A DNA stretch of 62,809 nt from Haplomitrium mnioides. Lineage: Eukaryota > Marchantiophyta > Haplomitriopsida > Calobryales. The position numbers and the translations under genes were made by a program. Of the stretch, positions 1-9,022 are shown one piece after another. The stretch lies in contig JBNGIS010033841.1 of assembly GCA_049999725.1 (NCBI GenBank), positions 35,137 to 97,945 on the forward strand, given 5' to 3'. Numbering within the stretch: the stretch's first letter is position 1; the number at the start of each line of letters is the position of its first letter. The notes under the pieces were generated by a model. That model ran no database searches and was not told where the DNA came from. It saw nothing but the letters and a program-made list of their open reading frames with translations.

Positions 1-2
1 GC

Positions 3-10
3 TTTATATA
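3..10 (+). promoter_or_regulatory. TATA-like box of copy A
   Basis: TTTATATA sits about 280 bases before the predicted start codon position. The same context (GCTTTATATA) occurs upstream of the minus-strand copy near 43995-44005, which supports a conserved core promoter. Sequence upstream of it is outside the window. Confidence 0.45.
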
Positions 11-285
11 CTAACTTTTTTTTTGCACCAGGCAAACCTACGTGTCAAGAGCTCCACGAATAAATTTTTGGCGGGAAAAAGCGTTTTTTGAAATTTAGCT
101 ATAAAAAAAGCGACACTAGAAAGTTTCTTTCCATTGTCGCGAGTTCAGTTTCTGGTTTTCATTTTCTGATGGTTGCTTTTTTCTCATTTCCTTGGTTTTC
201 TGCCATTTCCAGCCATTAGTGATTTCTCATTTTTTCTTCACTACATTTTTTACCTTCAAAAACATATTTTTTTCTTGTTTAGATA

Positions 286-645
286 ATATCCTCTCAAGGA
301 AATGTTTTCGGCACTCCCAAACTGAAGCCTTATAGATATTCGGACATTATCAAGGCTCTAGAGCATCTCAAATTGGACTGGAAATGGTTAGTTAATTATT
401 GTTCCTTGAGGTACCCGGATCATCATCTTTACCTTTTTGCAAGTGAAGGTGAAAATTTTAATTTGGGTGTAGTAATCCAAATTACTATGATCCAAGAAGG
501 GAAGAAGGCAAACATCGGGCTGCTTGTGCAGGCCCAGGATTCAATAGCATTGTATTCTGCAAATCGAAAGTGATTTGACTTCTCAGAATACAAGGAGAGA
601 GACTTGTTTGCAGCAAATCTATATGCGTCAAGGGAAGATGGAAAG
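286..645 (+). pseudogene. Copy A exon 1: N-terminal domain of unknown function
   Basis: About 120 codons, recognised because the same protein is encoded on the minus strand at 43718-43361. Shared segments include PDHHLYLF, a GENFN block and QITMIQEG. The minus-strand copy starts with ATG; here the aligned codon at 286 is ATA, so the start is lost. An in-frame TGA lies at 571-573, after which the frame continues (FDFSEYKERDLF) to a good donor, AAG|GTGAGT at 645/646. I do not recognise this domain. It is compact, with alternating hydrophobic residues, and no signal peptide or membrane segment is seen. Confidence 0.6.
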
Positions 646-930
646 GTGAGTTCCAAAATATTTTTTCTTATTCATTTTTCATTACTTAGCTGTAGCTCTT
701 AGTATGTTCATGTGAGCATGGACTTTGAAGTCCATGCACACATGGACTTCAGAGTCCCTGCGCGCCTGGACCTTAGAGTCCCTGCGCGCCTGGACCTTAG
801 AGTCCATGCGCGCATGGACTTCAATGTTAAATTCACACTATTTCTTTCTAAGTTCTTGCTTTTCTTTATGTCAGGTCATTATTTTATCTAATGCTAAATT
901 TTTTCCTTTCTTCTTTTTCACTTCACTCAG
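646..930 (+). other. Copy A intron 1
   Basis: Intron bounded by GTGAGT at 646 and a pyrimidine-rich tract ending in CACTCAG at 930. It is phase 0: AAG before it and TTT CTT after it. It contains a palindromic tandem array at 711-825, annotated separately. The minus-strand copy has an intron at the same place, also with an array. Confidence 0.6.
711..825 (+). repeat. Palindromic minisatellite array in copy A intron 1
   Basis: About four to five units of 24 bp, for example GGACCTTAGAGTCCCTGCGC repeated with few changes. The best unit contains the perfect 20-bp palindrome AGTCCATGCGCGCATGGACT. The spacers (GGACTTTGAAGTCC type) are themselves palindromic, so the array is nearly continuous dyad symmetry. 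The TGCGCGCA core alternates purine and pyrimidine. Confidence 0.85.
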
Positions 931-2392
931 TTTCTTGCGGACTTCATCGATTCATATAATGACGCAAAGCGAATCGAGAGAGACTTCATCAAATTTGCTA
1001 TTCAATTAAAAATTCTAAAGCCCAAGTAGGGTATCAGCATTCAATCACTTATGTCGCATCCGAATGTGGCAACATTTTCGGCACACGCCACAGGGACTTC
1101 TTTGCAGAAGAAGAGAACGGAGTTAGAATCAAGCGAGGCTCAGAAGAAAAAAAAATCGATGCAGAAGAAAAAGAAACCAACACCGGTCGTTAAAGAGGAG
1201 CCAGCCCCTTCTGAATCTACTGCAAAGTCAACCTCGTCGGCACCCTCTTCTCCTACAGCAAGCATCTCGGAGCAGGAGTCGGAGAAGGAGCCCGTGCCAG
1301 TTCAAGCTCCTGTATCCAGATCGAAGAGGCAATCCCACAAGGGGTTGCAGACATTTCAAAAAAGAGAGCAAGTTGATCCTCAGATAGTTTCTAAGGAAAA
1401 TAAAAACAAAATTAGGGAATCTGCAATCTAGTGGTGTAGAGTCTATGAGGAAACCATCACAATAAGACTAGAGAACCTGAATTTTCCAAAGTCTGGAATG
1501 GACAATTGGGGTCCATTCCAAATTTGGAGATTGAACGAGGATTTTGTGGAATTGTTGGCGCAAAGAATGTTGACGAACAAATACGCGCATTCTTTCTTCA
1601 TTGTTGTTGTAGACATGAGGTGTGGTTTGAAGGATAAGTTAGAGTTTGACATCCGAAACCCTGACAAGTATCGCTACGAGATTGCTGAAGGCAATCACAG
1701 TGCTGCAGCAAGACAACTTTTGATTACGAAATATGGAGTGAAGAATCTCGCCTTGTCGCTTTGCAATTGTTATGTCTACGTGGGCTTGACACCAACAGAG
1801 GCTCGAATTTTTGCAACAGATGACAACTACGACCGGAGGTACAGGCTGGAGATGACCTCAATTCAAAAGGTTGAATATTGGCATCAGCGATTTGTCGAAA
1901 GTGGGATGGTTTCATTTCCAAAAATTAAAAAGAGAGCTAGTGTTAGAAACCTTGGAGATCAAACCAAAGTCCACGTTCAAGCAGACCATGACTTCTCAAC
2001 ACAATCGATTTCAGTTGGCATTTAGAAGCGAAGAGCTCTGGAAGTTGTAGTAGAGCATTTTTTCAATGTGGGAGAAGAACCTTGTGAAATGCCAGAAGCC
2101 TAAGGCCAAATGATCCTTGAGGATGGGAGACATGAAGTGGATGCCTTGGAGGTCTCTTCAGGGTCTTCCACACGAAGTAAAGATATCAGTTTTGAAGCGG
2201 GTGGAAGCCGGAGAGCTTTCAATGGATGAAATGTCTTGAGAAGCAGAGAGACACAAGGTTTTGGCGGTAATGGTGAAGAGTTTTTGTTCAGAGGTTTTTT
2301 GCGATTCTTGAGAAGAGGCTAGAGAAGAGTACCCTCTTCACACGGAAGAGTCGAAGTTGTCTTCTTTTTATTCGAGTTTTGAGAAGCTTTTG
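931..2392 (+). pseudogene. Copy A exon 2: basic linker and ParB-like domain
   Basis: The exon opens FLADFIDSYNDAKRIERDFIKF, as in the minus-strand copy. A lysine-rich stretch (SMQKKKKP near 1156) and a Ser/Pro/Glu linker follow. The ParB-like region runs from about 1496 to 1960: LNEDFVELLAQRML, an acidic beta-hairpin, then EIAEGNHSAAARQLL with the EGNH signature at 1687-1698. Known ParB/Srx-fold proteins have a comparable D/E-G-[ENH]-[HR]-R motif followed by A-rich helices; assignment to this fold is inference. A helical, Trp-containing region follows (MWEKNLVK, MKWMPWRS). Breaks are TAG at 1050 and 1429-1431, a +1 shift near 1925, and stops near 2032 and 2106. The donor at 2393 has decayed (TTAATT instead of GTAAGT in copy B). 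Confidence 0.6.
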
Positions 2393-2663
2393 TTAATTCT
2401 TTTCTTTGGATCTTTAATTTATCATTTGTCTTTGCATTTAATTTTTTATAAATTTATGCTTTGTTTTCAAAACCATCGATGTCCAAACGCGCTTGGACTT
2501 GAAAGTCCATGCACGCATGGACATCGAAGTCTGCGCGCTTGGACCTCAAAGTCCATGCGCGCATGGACTTCAAAGTTCACACTCGCAGGAACTCCGATGT
2601 CCATGCGCGCATGGTTTTAACCTTTCAATGTTTTTCTAATGTTTTTGTTTTTATTTTTTTCAG
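2393..2663 (+). repeat. Copy A intron 2 with palindromic array (2476-2620)
   Basis: An AT-rich intron ends in a T-rich tract and CAG at 2663. Inside it are about five units of the same palindromic minisatellite, including two perfect CCATGCGCGCATGG cores near 2551 and 2600. Intron 2 of copy B and of the minus-strand copy carry arrays at the same position, so the arrays are inherited parts of the element. Confidence 0.75.
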
Positions 2664-3220
2664 GGGGACAAAACTTTCAAGCGGCAGCTAGCAAAGAAAC
2701 TTATAGCAGCTGCAAATAGAAGAAAGAAGTCTGGGGTCGAAGAAGCCCCCGAAGAAAAAGACCAGCCTCTGACGTTGGTCTCTTACCCTCTGACTTTTCA
2801 TCTCCACTGCTAGAAGGCCAGGGAGTGGAAAGCACGGCAGCAAAGTGGTGTTGCATCTCTCACAACAGAAGGAGTTGTGAGAGATGAGGAAGAAGATTTA
2901 TTTTCTTATGTCGACGGTCTCAATGTGGCATTTTGTCAAGTCCACTAGGAGGCCAATGCCCGAAAATTGAATGGCCTTGTGAAACCTTGGTGTTTCATAT
3001 TGGCTATTGCTGATATTTCTTACGGTTATAACCTAAAGGAATGTAAGCATGATGATTCGGAACCGTTTTCAAAAGATGACATTTTCGACATGGTATCATC
3101 TTTTGCAGCAATAACTACTTCGGAGTTTTGGTCCTTTGTAATTATACAATCTTTGTAGCAGTTTGGCATCGTTGAGGATGCCCTTTCTGAAGTCTGCTGT
3201 GCAATTGATCACGACATCTA
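2664..3220 (+). pseudogene. Copy A exon 3: methyltransferase catalytic half (motif IV)
   Basis: The exon begins GDKTFKRQLAKKLIAAANRR and leads to LNGLVKPWCFILAIADISYG. The D-I-S-Y at 3012-3023 takes the place of the catalytic DPPY/NPPY/SPPW of amino-methyltransferases. The minus-strand copy reads DIPYEYN, closer to canonical. Downstream comes a segment typical of the region after motif IV: EPFSKDDIFDMV, then EFWSFVII and EDALSEVCC. Stops at about 2812, 2948 and 3156 replace sense codons. The donor TA|GTGAGT at 3220 splits a codon that is TGG (Trp) in the minus-strand copy and TAG here. Function (N6-adenine or N4-cytosine methylation) is inferred from motif order. Confidence 0.6.
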
Positions 3221-3315
3221 GTGAGTTGTTCTTTCATTTTTTTTTGATTTCTTTGTTTTTTATTTCTCTTGCATTTTTGTTATAATGTTTAATGTGGCTG
3301 TTTATCTTTTTGCAG

Positions 3316-3917
3316 GGACAAAAGCAATATACATCATTCTGGTGGTCCCAGAATCGCACATGCCTACAAGTATTGGACGGTGGGCTACTGGACAAAGGAA
3401 CGAAAGAGGAGCATGCGTCATTTCAACTTGCAAGCTTCTTCTGCAACCGGACTTCCTCGACAACCAATGCGGAGTGTTTTTAGCTACCCTGCAGTTTCTG
3501 CAAAGCTTAATTATCCACGAGATGATGCTCCTATGAATGTTTATCAGAAACCGCAAGCTTTGTACAACTTTTTTATTGACCATCTATCAATAGAGCAAGA
3601 TTGGATCCTTGATCTCTACTCTCGATCTGGCATAGGCCTTGTCTGTGCTCTTAAGCTGATGCAAAATTATATCACCGTGGAATATGATAGATGTCAGTCT
3701 ATTTATATTCCTCAGAGGGTTTTGGAGATGGCTTCCTTGCCATCCGATGTGACTAAATCATAGATAGTTTTTGCGTACCACAAGGAACATATTCCTCTTG
3801 GTACTGCAGGTGCTTCTAGTGACTCTGTAGTAATATCGGAGATTGGAAAGTCTCAAATGGATTCTCTAGCTTGTAGATTTAGATGAGACAGTTCCTCCCG
3901 AAGAGGAGAGAGTTTGA
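3316..3917 (+). pseudogene. Copy A exon 4: methyltransferase SAM-binding half (motif I)
   Basis: After the acceptor TTTTTGCAG at 3315 the exon encodes YWTVGYWTKERKRSMRHF, then MRSVFSYPAVSAKL, a VYQKPQALYNFFIDHLS helix and WILDLYSRSGIGLV at about 3601-3643. The last block corresponds to SAM motif I (D-x-F-x-G-S-G-T in beta-class enzymes), here DLYSRSGIG with the first Gly replaced. YITVEYD closes the motif II acidic strand. The QKP-x-x-L...ILD-x-x-x-x-SG run is characteristic of CcrM/M.HinfI-like proteins. TAG at 3761-3763 aligns with CAG (Gln) in the minus-strand copy. A small shift near 3875 leads to LDETVPPEEERV and TGA at 3915-3917. Confidence 0.7.
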
Positions 3918-4838
3918 GGACGTCTTTGTACAATTTGCAGCAATAATAAAATTTATTTTTTTCCAAATCTTTTTTTGCAAAAGTTTCATCTTGTTTCTCT
4001 TTCAATTTATTACAAGTCTTTTCATCAAGATTCGGTTTATTGCACCTAAGAATAAGTTGACTTTTTTGATAATCCAAGAATGGTTTGAACTCAATTTATA
4101 ATCTTAGAATAATTTGGAGTCTTTGCACATTGTTTAGTGTCTTTGGGCATTAAGGCTTTGTAGTTCTTGTTCGGTTTCCCTGCGCACTTAAGCTGTAAGG
4201 TTGTTGCTCAGAGTCCCTGCACCCGTTGGTCAAAGGGTTCTTGTTCAATGTCTATGCTTGCATAGGCTACAAGGTTCTTCTTTAAACACTTGGCGTGTTT
4301 TGGCTCTATGATTCTAGTTGAAAGTCCATGCGTGCATGGCTTCGTTGTTCTTGTTCAGAGTCTAAGCATGCAGAGGATTTAGGATTCTTGTTCGAAGTCT
4401 ATGCATGCATAGGCTTTACGGTTTTGGTTTGAAGTCTATGCTTGCATAGACTTTGTTGGCTACGATGCTCAAAGTCAGGTTTAAAGTCCTTACCCGAATG
4501 GACATTTACATTTTCTTGTAGTTTTTTTCTACCGAAAGATATATATTTTATTTATTTTTTGATGAATTTAATTTATTCATAATAGTGTCAAGTTTTTTCA
4601 AAATATTCGAATAACCAAAATGTTTGTTTTTAAGTTTTCTTTCTAAAGAAAGTATTTGAAATATAATCTAAATAGAAAATATGCATTTTTTGTTCATGAA
4701 AAACAAATTGTTTTTCAAAAATAAGATTTTAGTCTTAAATTTGATGTTTTTGAATAACAAATCTTCAAAAAAAAATTTCGACTGCCAAGTTAAATAAGAA
4801 CTCAGTAGCGGTTCTTGGTTCAAAGTTGCGGCTATTTA
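3918..4838 (+). repeat. Copy A 3' tail with degenerate palindromic repeats and terminal motif
   Basis: No coding potential is seen. 4140-4500 holds degenerate units of the palindromic repeat (AAGTCTATGCATGCATAGGC, AGTCCATGCGTGCATGGC). 4540-4790 is AT-rich and matches the tail at 53757-54244 on the other strand. The tail ends with AGTAGCGGTTCTTGGTTCAA followed by AGTTGCGGCT at about 4805-4834, the motif shared by all copies. Confidence 0.7.
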
Positions 4839-4871
4839 AATTTGAAAATTTTGAGAGTGAACTAAGGCTTT

Positions 4872-6227
4872 CATGTGGCACAATTAGTGCCACATCCAAG
4901 TGCAACAATGATGACAATAGCAACAACAAGAGGACCTTCAGCTACCAAGAAAAGAAAGAAGGTGGAGCTAGCCGAGGCTAAAAAAAAAAAGTTGATGTTA
5001 CCAAAGAAAAAGCCAATGCCACCACCACCAGTTAAGGAGTAGCCTATCCGGTTTGCATCTCTACCTAGCTCTTCTTTGGTGGCTCCATCATCTTCCCCCT
5101 CTAATAGCTCTAAGAAGGAAGTTGATTCGGAGCCAATGCAACCTCCAATAGTGAGATCAAAGTGGCAATTGCACAAAGAGCTCCAAACTTTTCAAGAAAG
5201 TGAGTAGGTTGATCCTCAGACAATGACTAAAGAGGGCAAGAACAAAAAAAAAGAGTCTGCAATCTAGGAGTGTAGAGTCCACGAGGAAACAATCACTACT
5301 TGGTTTGAGAATTTGAACCTTCCAAAACCTGAAATGGATAACTGGGTGTCATTCCAGATTAAGAGGTTAAATGAAGATTTTGTGGAGCTTCTAGCATAGA
5401 GAATGCTCACAAACAAGTATGTGCACTCTTTTTTCATTGTGGTTGTGGACACAAAGTGAGGGTAAAGGGATAAGTCAGAGTTCAACATCATCAATTCTAA
5501 CAAGTACATATACAAGATTGCGGAAGGCAGTCATAGTGCTACCGCAAGGCAACTTTTAATTACAAAATATAGAGCAAAAAATCAAATGCATTTGCTCTAC
5601 AACTATTATGTGTATATGGGACTTACACCAACAAAAGCTTGTATCTTTGCAACTAATGACAACTACGACCAATGCTATAGGTTGGAAATGACTTCAATTC
5701 AAAAGGTCGAGTATTGGCATTAACGGTATATGGAGAGTAGGATAGTGTCATCCTATAAATTGAAAAGAGAACTCGTATTGGAGACTTTGAAGATCAAGCC
5801 AAAGTTAACTCTTAAGAAGATTGTGACTTCTCAAGACAATTGGTTCTAGTTGGTGTTTCAAAGTGGAGAGCCATGGAAGCTACAACAAGGCATTTTTACA
5901 ATGTGGGAAAAGAATCAAGTAAAAAGCCAAAAGCTAAATGCCAAAGGATCTCTTAGAATGGAAGACATAAAGTAGACTCCATGAAGGTCCTTTCAGGGTC
6001 TTCTTGAAAAAATGAAGATTTTTATTTTGAAATGAGTGGAAGCCGTAGAGCTTTTAGTTGAAGAAATGTCTTGCAAACTTGAGAGACATAAAGTTTTGGC
6101 TATAATTATGAAGTCATTTTGCTCTGAAGTATACTGCAGCTTCAGTAAAGAGGCTAGGATGGAGTATCCCATCTACACAGAGGAATTGAAGATGTCCTCT
6201 TTCTATTTAATCTTCAAGAAATTGTTG
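4872..6227 (+). pseudogene. Copy B exon 2 (5'-truncated): linker and ParB-like domain
   Basis: Copy B begins abruptly inside exon 2, about 35 bases after the terminal motif of copy A. No exon 1, intron 1 or promoter precedes it. It encodes KKRKKVELAEAKKKKLM, a Ser/Pro linker, RLNEDFVELLA, MLTNKY-HSFFIVVV and IAEGSHSATARQLL (EGNH has become EGSH). From about 5690 to 6227 the frame is better kept than in copy A: IQKVEYWH, LKIKPKLTLKK, VEAVELLVEEMSCKLERHKV, ARMEYPIYTEELKMSSFY. The exon ends at a perfect donor TTG|GTAAGT (6227/6228). Stops include TAG at 5265-5267 (shared with copy A), TAG near 5397 and TGA near 5458. Confidence 0.6.
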
Positions 6228-6575
6228 GTAAGTTTTTTTTCCCTTCTCCAATTGTGTCTCAAAAGATTTATTGAATTTTTTTGAAGTTGATCTTGCTTCA
6301 GCATACATGGACTCTCAAGTCTACGCTTGCATGGACTTTTATTCCATGCGCGAAGACTCTTAAGTCCATGCCCACAAGGACTCTGAAGTCCATGCTCGCA
6401 AGGACTCTTAAGTCCATGCTCATGGACTTTGGAGTCTCTGCGCACATCAGCTCAAGAGACTATGCAAGCACAGACTCTCAAGTCCATGCTCTTTTGGACC
6501 CCTCTTCCTTTTCAAAGTGAAGTTCTTTGTTTTTGTTTTCTCTTCTTGTTATTTTCTCCATATTTTCTTACATGC
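6228..6575 (+). repeat. Copy B intron 2 with palindromic array (about 6300-6500)
   Basis: The intron starts GTAAGTTTTT. Eight or so degenerate array units lie at about 6300-6500, such as AAGTCCATGCCCACAAGGAC and AAGTCCATGCTCGCAAGGAC. The GCGC core is eroded compared with copy A, mostly by C-to-T and G-to-A changes. The acceptor region before 6576 has decayed (ACATG where copy A has CAGGG). Confidence 0.6.
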
Positions 6576-6856
6576 GACAAAACATTTAAACAATAGCTCG
6601 TCTAAAACTTGGCAGCTACTGCAAAAGGAAGAAAGAGATCTAGGGTTGAAGAAGCCCCTAAAGATCAAGACCAAGCCCCGACCCTTGCATCATACCCTTT
6701 TGCTTTTCTACTCCATTCTCAAAAGCCATATAGTGGAAGGCAAAGTAGTAAAATGATGCTGCTATCCCTCCAACTGAAGGAGGGTTTGAAGAGCAAAATG
6801 AAAACTTAATAACCTATGTTAATGGACTCGACGTGGCGTTTTATCAAGTCCATGGG
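6576..6856 (+). pseudogene. Copy B exon 3, first part
   Basis: Aligns with exon 3 of copies A and D/E: ATAKGRKRSRVEEAPKDQDQ, then LEGGL and YVNGLDVAFYQVH. It is cut at 6856 by gypsy G1; the rest of the exon resumes at 10550. The short conserved basic segment GRKRSR may serve as a nuclear localisation signal (inference). Confidence 0.55.
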
Positions 6857-7240
6857 TGTAATAGTAAAAACATAAGGTTGTGCTATTTATAAGAAAATAG
6901 AGATGAGTGATAGAAGTGGTAGAGAGACACTTTTAGGGTTGAGATAAAATTACTTACCTCTGAAGTCACTTTTAGTAGAGACTCAGTTTAGGGTTGAAAT
7001 TAGAAGTGACTTGTAAGTGAAGAAAGAGGGATGACACCCTCTTCTCTTGTATAAATAGAAGGGCTTCTTAGCCCCACTTCTCATTTTGGAGTTCCTCTCA
7101 ATTTGGTTTGGCTCTTTGGTTGCTTGGCTTTGGATAGCACTCTTGGCTTTGGTTTGCTTATTGGCCTTGAGGTGTATAACTCTATTAGAGTTATCTTGAA
7201 GTGTTACTTATTTGGAAGTCGGTCTTTGAGCTCTTTTACA
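6857..7240 (+). repeat. 5' LTR of G1
   Basis: Begins TGTAATAGTA and ends TCTTTTACA. It contains a promoter-like TATAAATAG at about 7050-7058. A near-identical partner lies at 10166-10549. Confidence 0.85.
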
Positions 7241-7272
7241 TTAGTATCACAGCCACGGTTCTTTTTGATGGA

Positions 7273-8166
7273 ATGGAGAATCAAGAAGAGAGGATGCAAG
7301 CAATGCAACAACAAATTGAACATCTTTCTTGCCTTCTAGAAGTTCAAATGCAAATGAGGAAGATGGCACATTTTCAAGAAGAAGAAAGTCATGTTCGGTT
7401 TTCCAAACCAAAAGTATATAATGGGAAGACAGTTCTTGGTGCATCTGAGAATTTCTTATTCAATTGCAAACAATATTTTGAGGCTACCAATATAAGAGAG
7501 GATGGTTGAAGAATTCTATTTGCTGTAAGTAAATTGGAGGAAGTGGCAAAAACTTGGTGGAGATATCAAATTGAGCAAGCTCAACATGGAATGGCAACTC
7601 CAATTGCTTCTTAGCAAGAGTTCAAAGAAGCAGTGACTCTAAGATTTAGGGTTCTAAATGCTCCAAAAGTGGCAAGAAATTGCTTGGCGGAATTGAAGAA
7701 ACTTGGTATTGAAAGAAGCTATGTCACGCAATTTCAAAACATCATTATGCAAATTCCTAATATGGGCAAGAGAGAAGCTTTAGGTCACTTTGTTCAAGGG
7801 TTGAAGCCTTGCACTAGAATGGGATTGACAATAAGATAGCCCTCTCAGCTAGAAGAAGCAATAGTTATGGCTGAACAATGCGACTTATTGTTGGCAGCTA
7901 CCGAAGTTAGGCTATGACCACAACAAGCTTTACCAAATGTTTGTGCATCACTAAATGAGGTTGTATCCATGGAGATTGATGTGGCATAAAGAGTGGCACT
8001 CACCGATGTGGAGCATAAGCGCCTAGGCCAAAGTGGAGGATGTTTTTATTGTCGACAACTTGGTCACATGATTGCAAATTGCCCACGCCAACAAAATCAA
8101 CTACACACTCTTGTTCAAGTAGCAATTGTTGAAGAAGAACATCAAAGAAATGACCGACCTCAGTAA
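7273..8166 (+). pseudogene. G1 gag (capsid/nucleocapsid)
   Basis: The first plausible start is ATG at 7273 (MENQEERMQAMQQQIEHL), shortly after the primer site. A gag core with AKTWWRYQ, FKEAVTLRF and YVTQFQNIIMQIPN follows. A zinc knuckle CFYCRQLGHMIANC (C-x2-C-x4-H-x4-C) at about 8041-8082 closes it. The architecture is that of Ty3/gypsy retrotransposon gag, which packages element RNA. Stops at about 7507, 7612, 7837, 7914 and 7987 interrupt the frame; several are TAG/TAA/TGA at former Gln, Trp or Arg codons. Confidence 0.75.
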
Positions 8167-9022
8167 AGATAGTTGAGCAGTTTACTAAGAGCTTGATTAG
8201 TTCCAATGGAGTGAAAAGTTTGACAGGAATTAGAAGCACATTATTTCATCTAGACGGTATGATTGATGACCATTCTTGTAGAATGTTGGTAGATTGTGGA
8301 AGTTCTAAAATTTCATGTCATTATGTTTTGTAAAAACAATCAAAGATAAAGTTTTGCCTATCAAGTAAAGTTTTACAACTATGGCCGATGGCCAAAAACA
8401 TGATGTGTTCCCATCGTATAAGCCATTTTTTCTAAGAATTGGCAAGGAGTATAAGGAATCTATGAATTTTGTTATTGCACCTATATAGTATGACATTATT
8501 TTTGGCTTGCTTTGGCTTGAAGATCGATCCGCTTAAGTTGATTGGGAAAAATAACAAATTCAAGTTACTTTACAAGGAAAGCAATTTCTTTTGAGGCGTC
8601 CGATATCGTTGGTGAAAAGGCTCAAATCAGTTGTGCATAATGTTTTGATGGAGAAAGAGTTGAATGTCTTTGTTGTATGAATCAAACCTATTGTGGACTT
8701 GAATAAGGAGGGAGGGAAATCTGTACTAACCTCAATGATTGATGATATTTTGAAGGAGTTTTCAGATGTATTTCCGGATGATTTTCCAAAAGGGTTACCC
8801 GATGATTGTGGAATGCCCTTTTCCGATTGAGTTGATACCAAGTAGTACTCCGTATAATTGACCTATATACAAGTTATCACCACAAGAGTTGGAAGAGCTT
8901 TGCAAGACCTTGACGAATCTTCTTGAGAAGGATTTCATTCAATATAGTACTTTGCCTTAGTGAGCACCAGTATTTTTTGTACCAAAGAAAGAAGGTGGAT
9001 TCCATCTTTGTATTGATTATCG
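8167..9022 (+). pseudogene. G1 protease and start of reverse transcriptase
   Basis: LFHLDGMIDDHSCRMLVDCG at about 8240-8300 is the retropepsin strand. DCGSS replaces the usual DSGSS, and the same segment is read as IEEHSCRMLVGSGS in G3 and IEEQSCRKLVDSES in G4. After an unreadable stretch the RT N-terminus appears at about 8845-9022: LSPQELEELCKTL, LLEKDFIQ, VFFVPKKEGGFHLCIDYRG. The RT palm, including the catalytic YxDD, is missing because the sequence jumps to integrase right after CIDYRG. Multiple stops. Confidence 0.7.

Larger units (their letters stand above)
1..4838 (+). repeat. ParB-like/DNA methyltransferase element, copy A (near full length)
   Basis: Four exons can be followed (286-645, 931-2392, 2664-3220, 3316-3917) by comparing this copy with the partial copy at 4872-13784 and the minus-strand copy at 33747-43718. 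The 5' flank, including a TATA-like box at the first bases, aligns with the 5' flank of the minus-strand copy, so the window opens almost at the promoter. A 920-base 3' tail follows the last exon and ends in the shared terminal motif. The reading frame is broken by several stops, at least two frameshifts, a lost start codon and a lost donor site, so this is a pseudogene copy. The family arrangement (domain order, introns, arrays, terminal motif) is read directly from the sequence. Whether the unit is a mobile element or an amplified gene is inference. Confidence 0.75.

Noticed and set aside
711-825. Regular palindromic repeats resembling a CRISPR array
   Set aside because: Units are contiguous (no unique spacers of constant length), lie in GT-AG introns of a plant-type locus, and no Cas genes are near. 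Minisatellite is the better description.
725-1009. Open frames running through the palindromic arrays (also 2357-2620, 6281-6520, 40905-41195, 40721-41113)
   Set aside because: They are low-complexity readings of the minisatellite inside introns and are not conserved between copies.
1429-1431. Internal stops being repaired by U-to-C RNA editing as in fern and hornwort organelles
   Set aside because: These are nuclear repeats mixed with frameshifts and lost start/splice sites; copy D/E has the unmutated CAG. Ordinary decay explains all of it.
286-3917. ParB plus methyltransferase as bacterial or phage contamination
   Set aside because: Introns with conserved splice sites, repeated copies with shared decay, and nested plant retrotransposons with target duplications show it is part of the nuclear genome.
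4799-4838. GGTTCAAAG in the end motif as a tRNA T-loop/pol III B box (SINE or tRNA remnant)
   Set aside because: No A box at the right distance, no cloverleaf can be drawn, and the flanking tail is 900 bases long and AT-rich.
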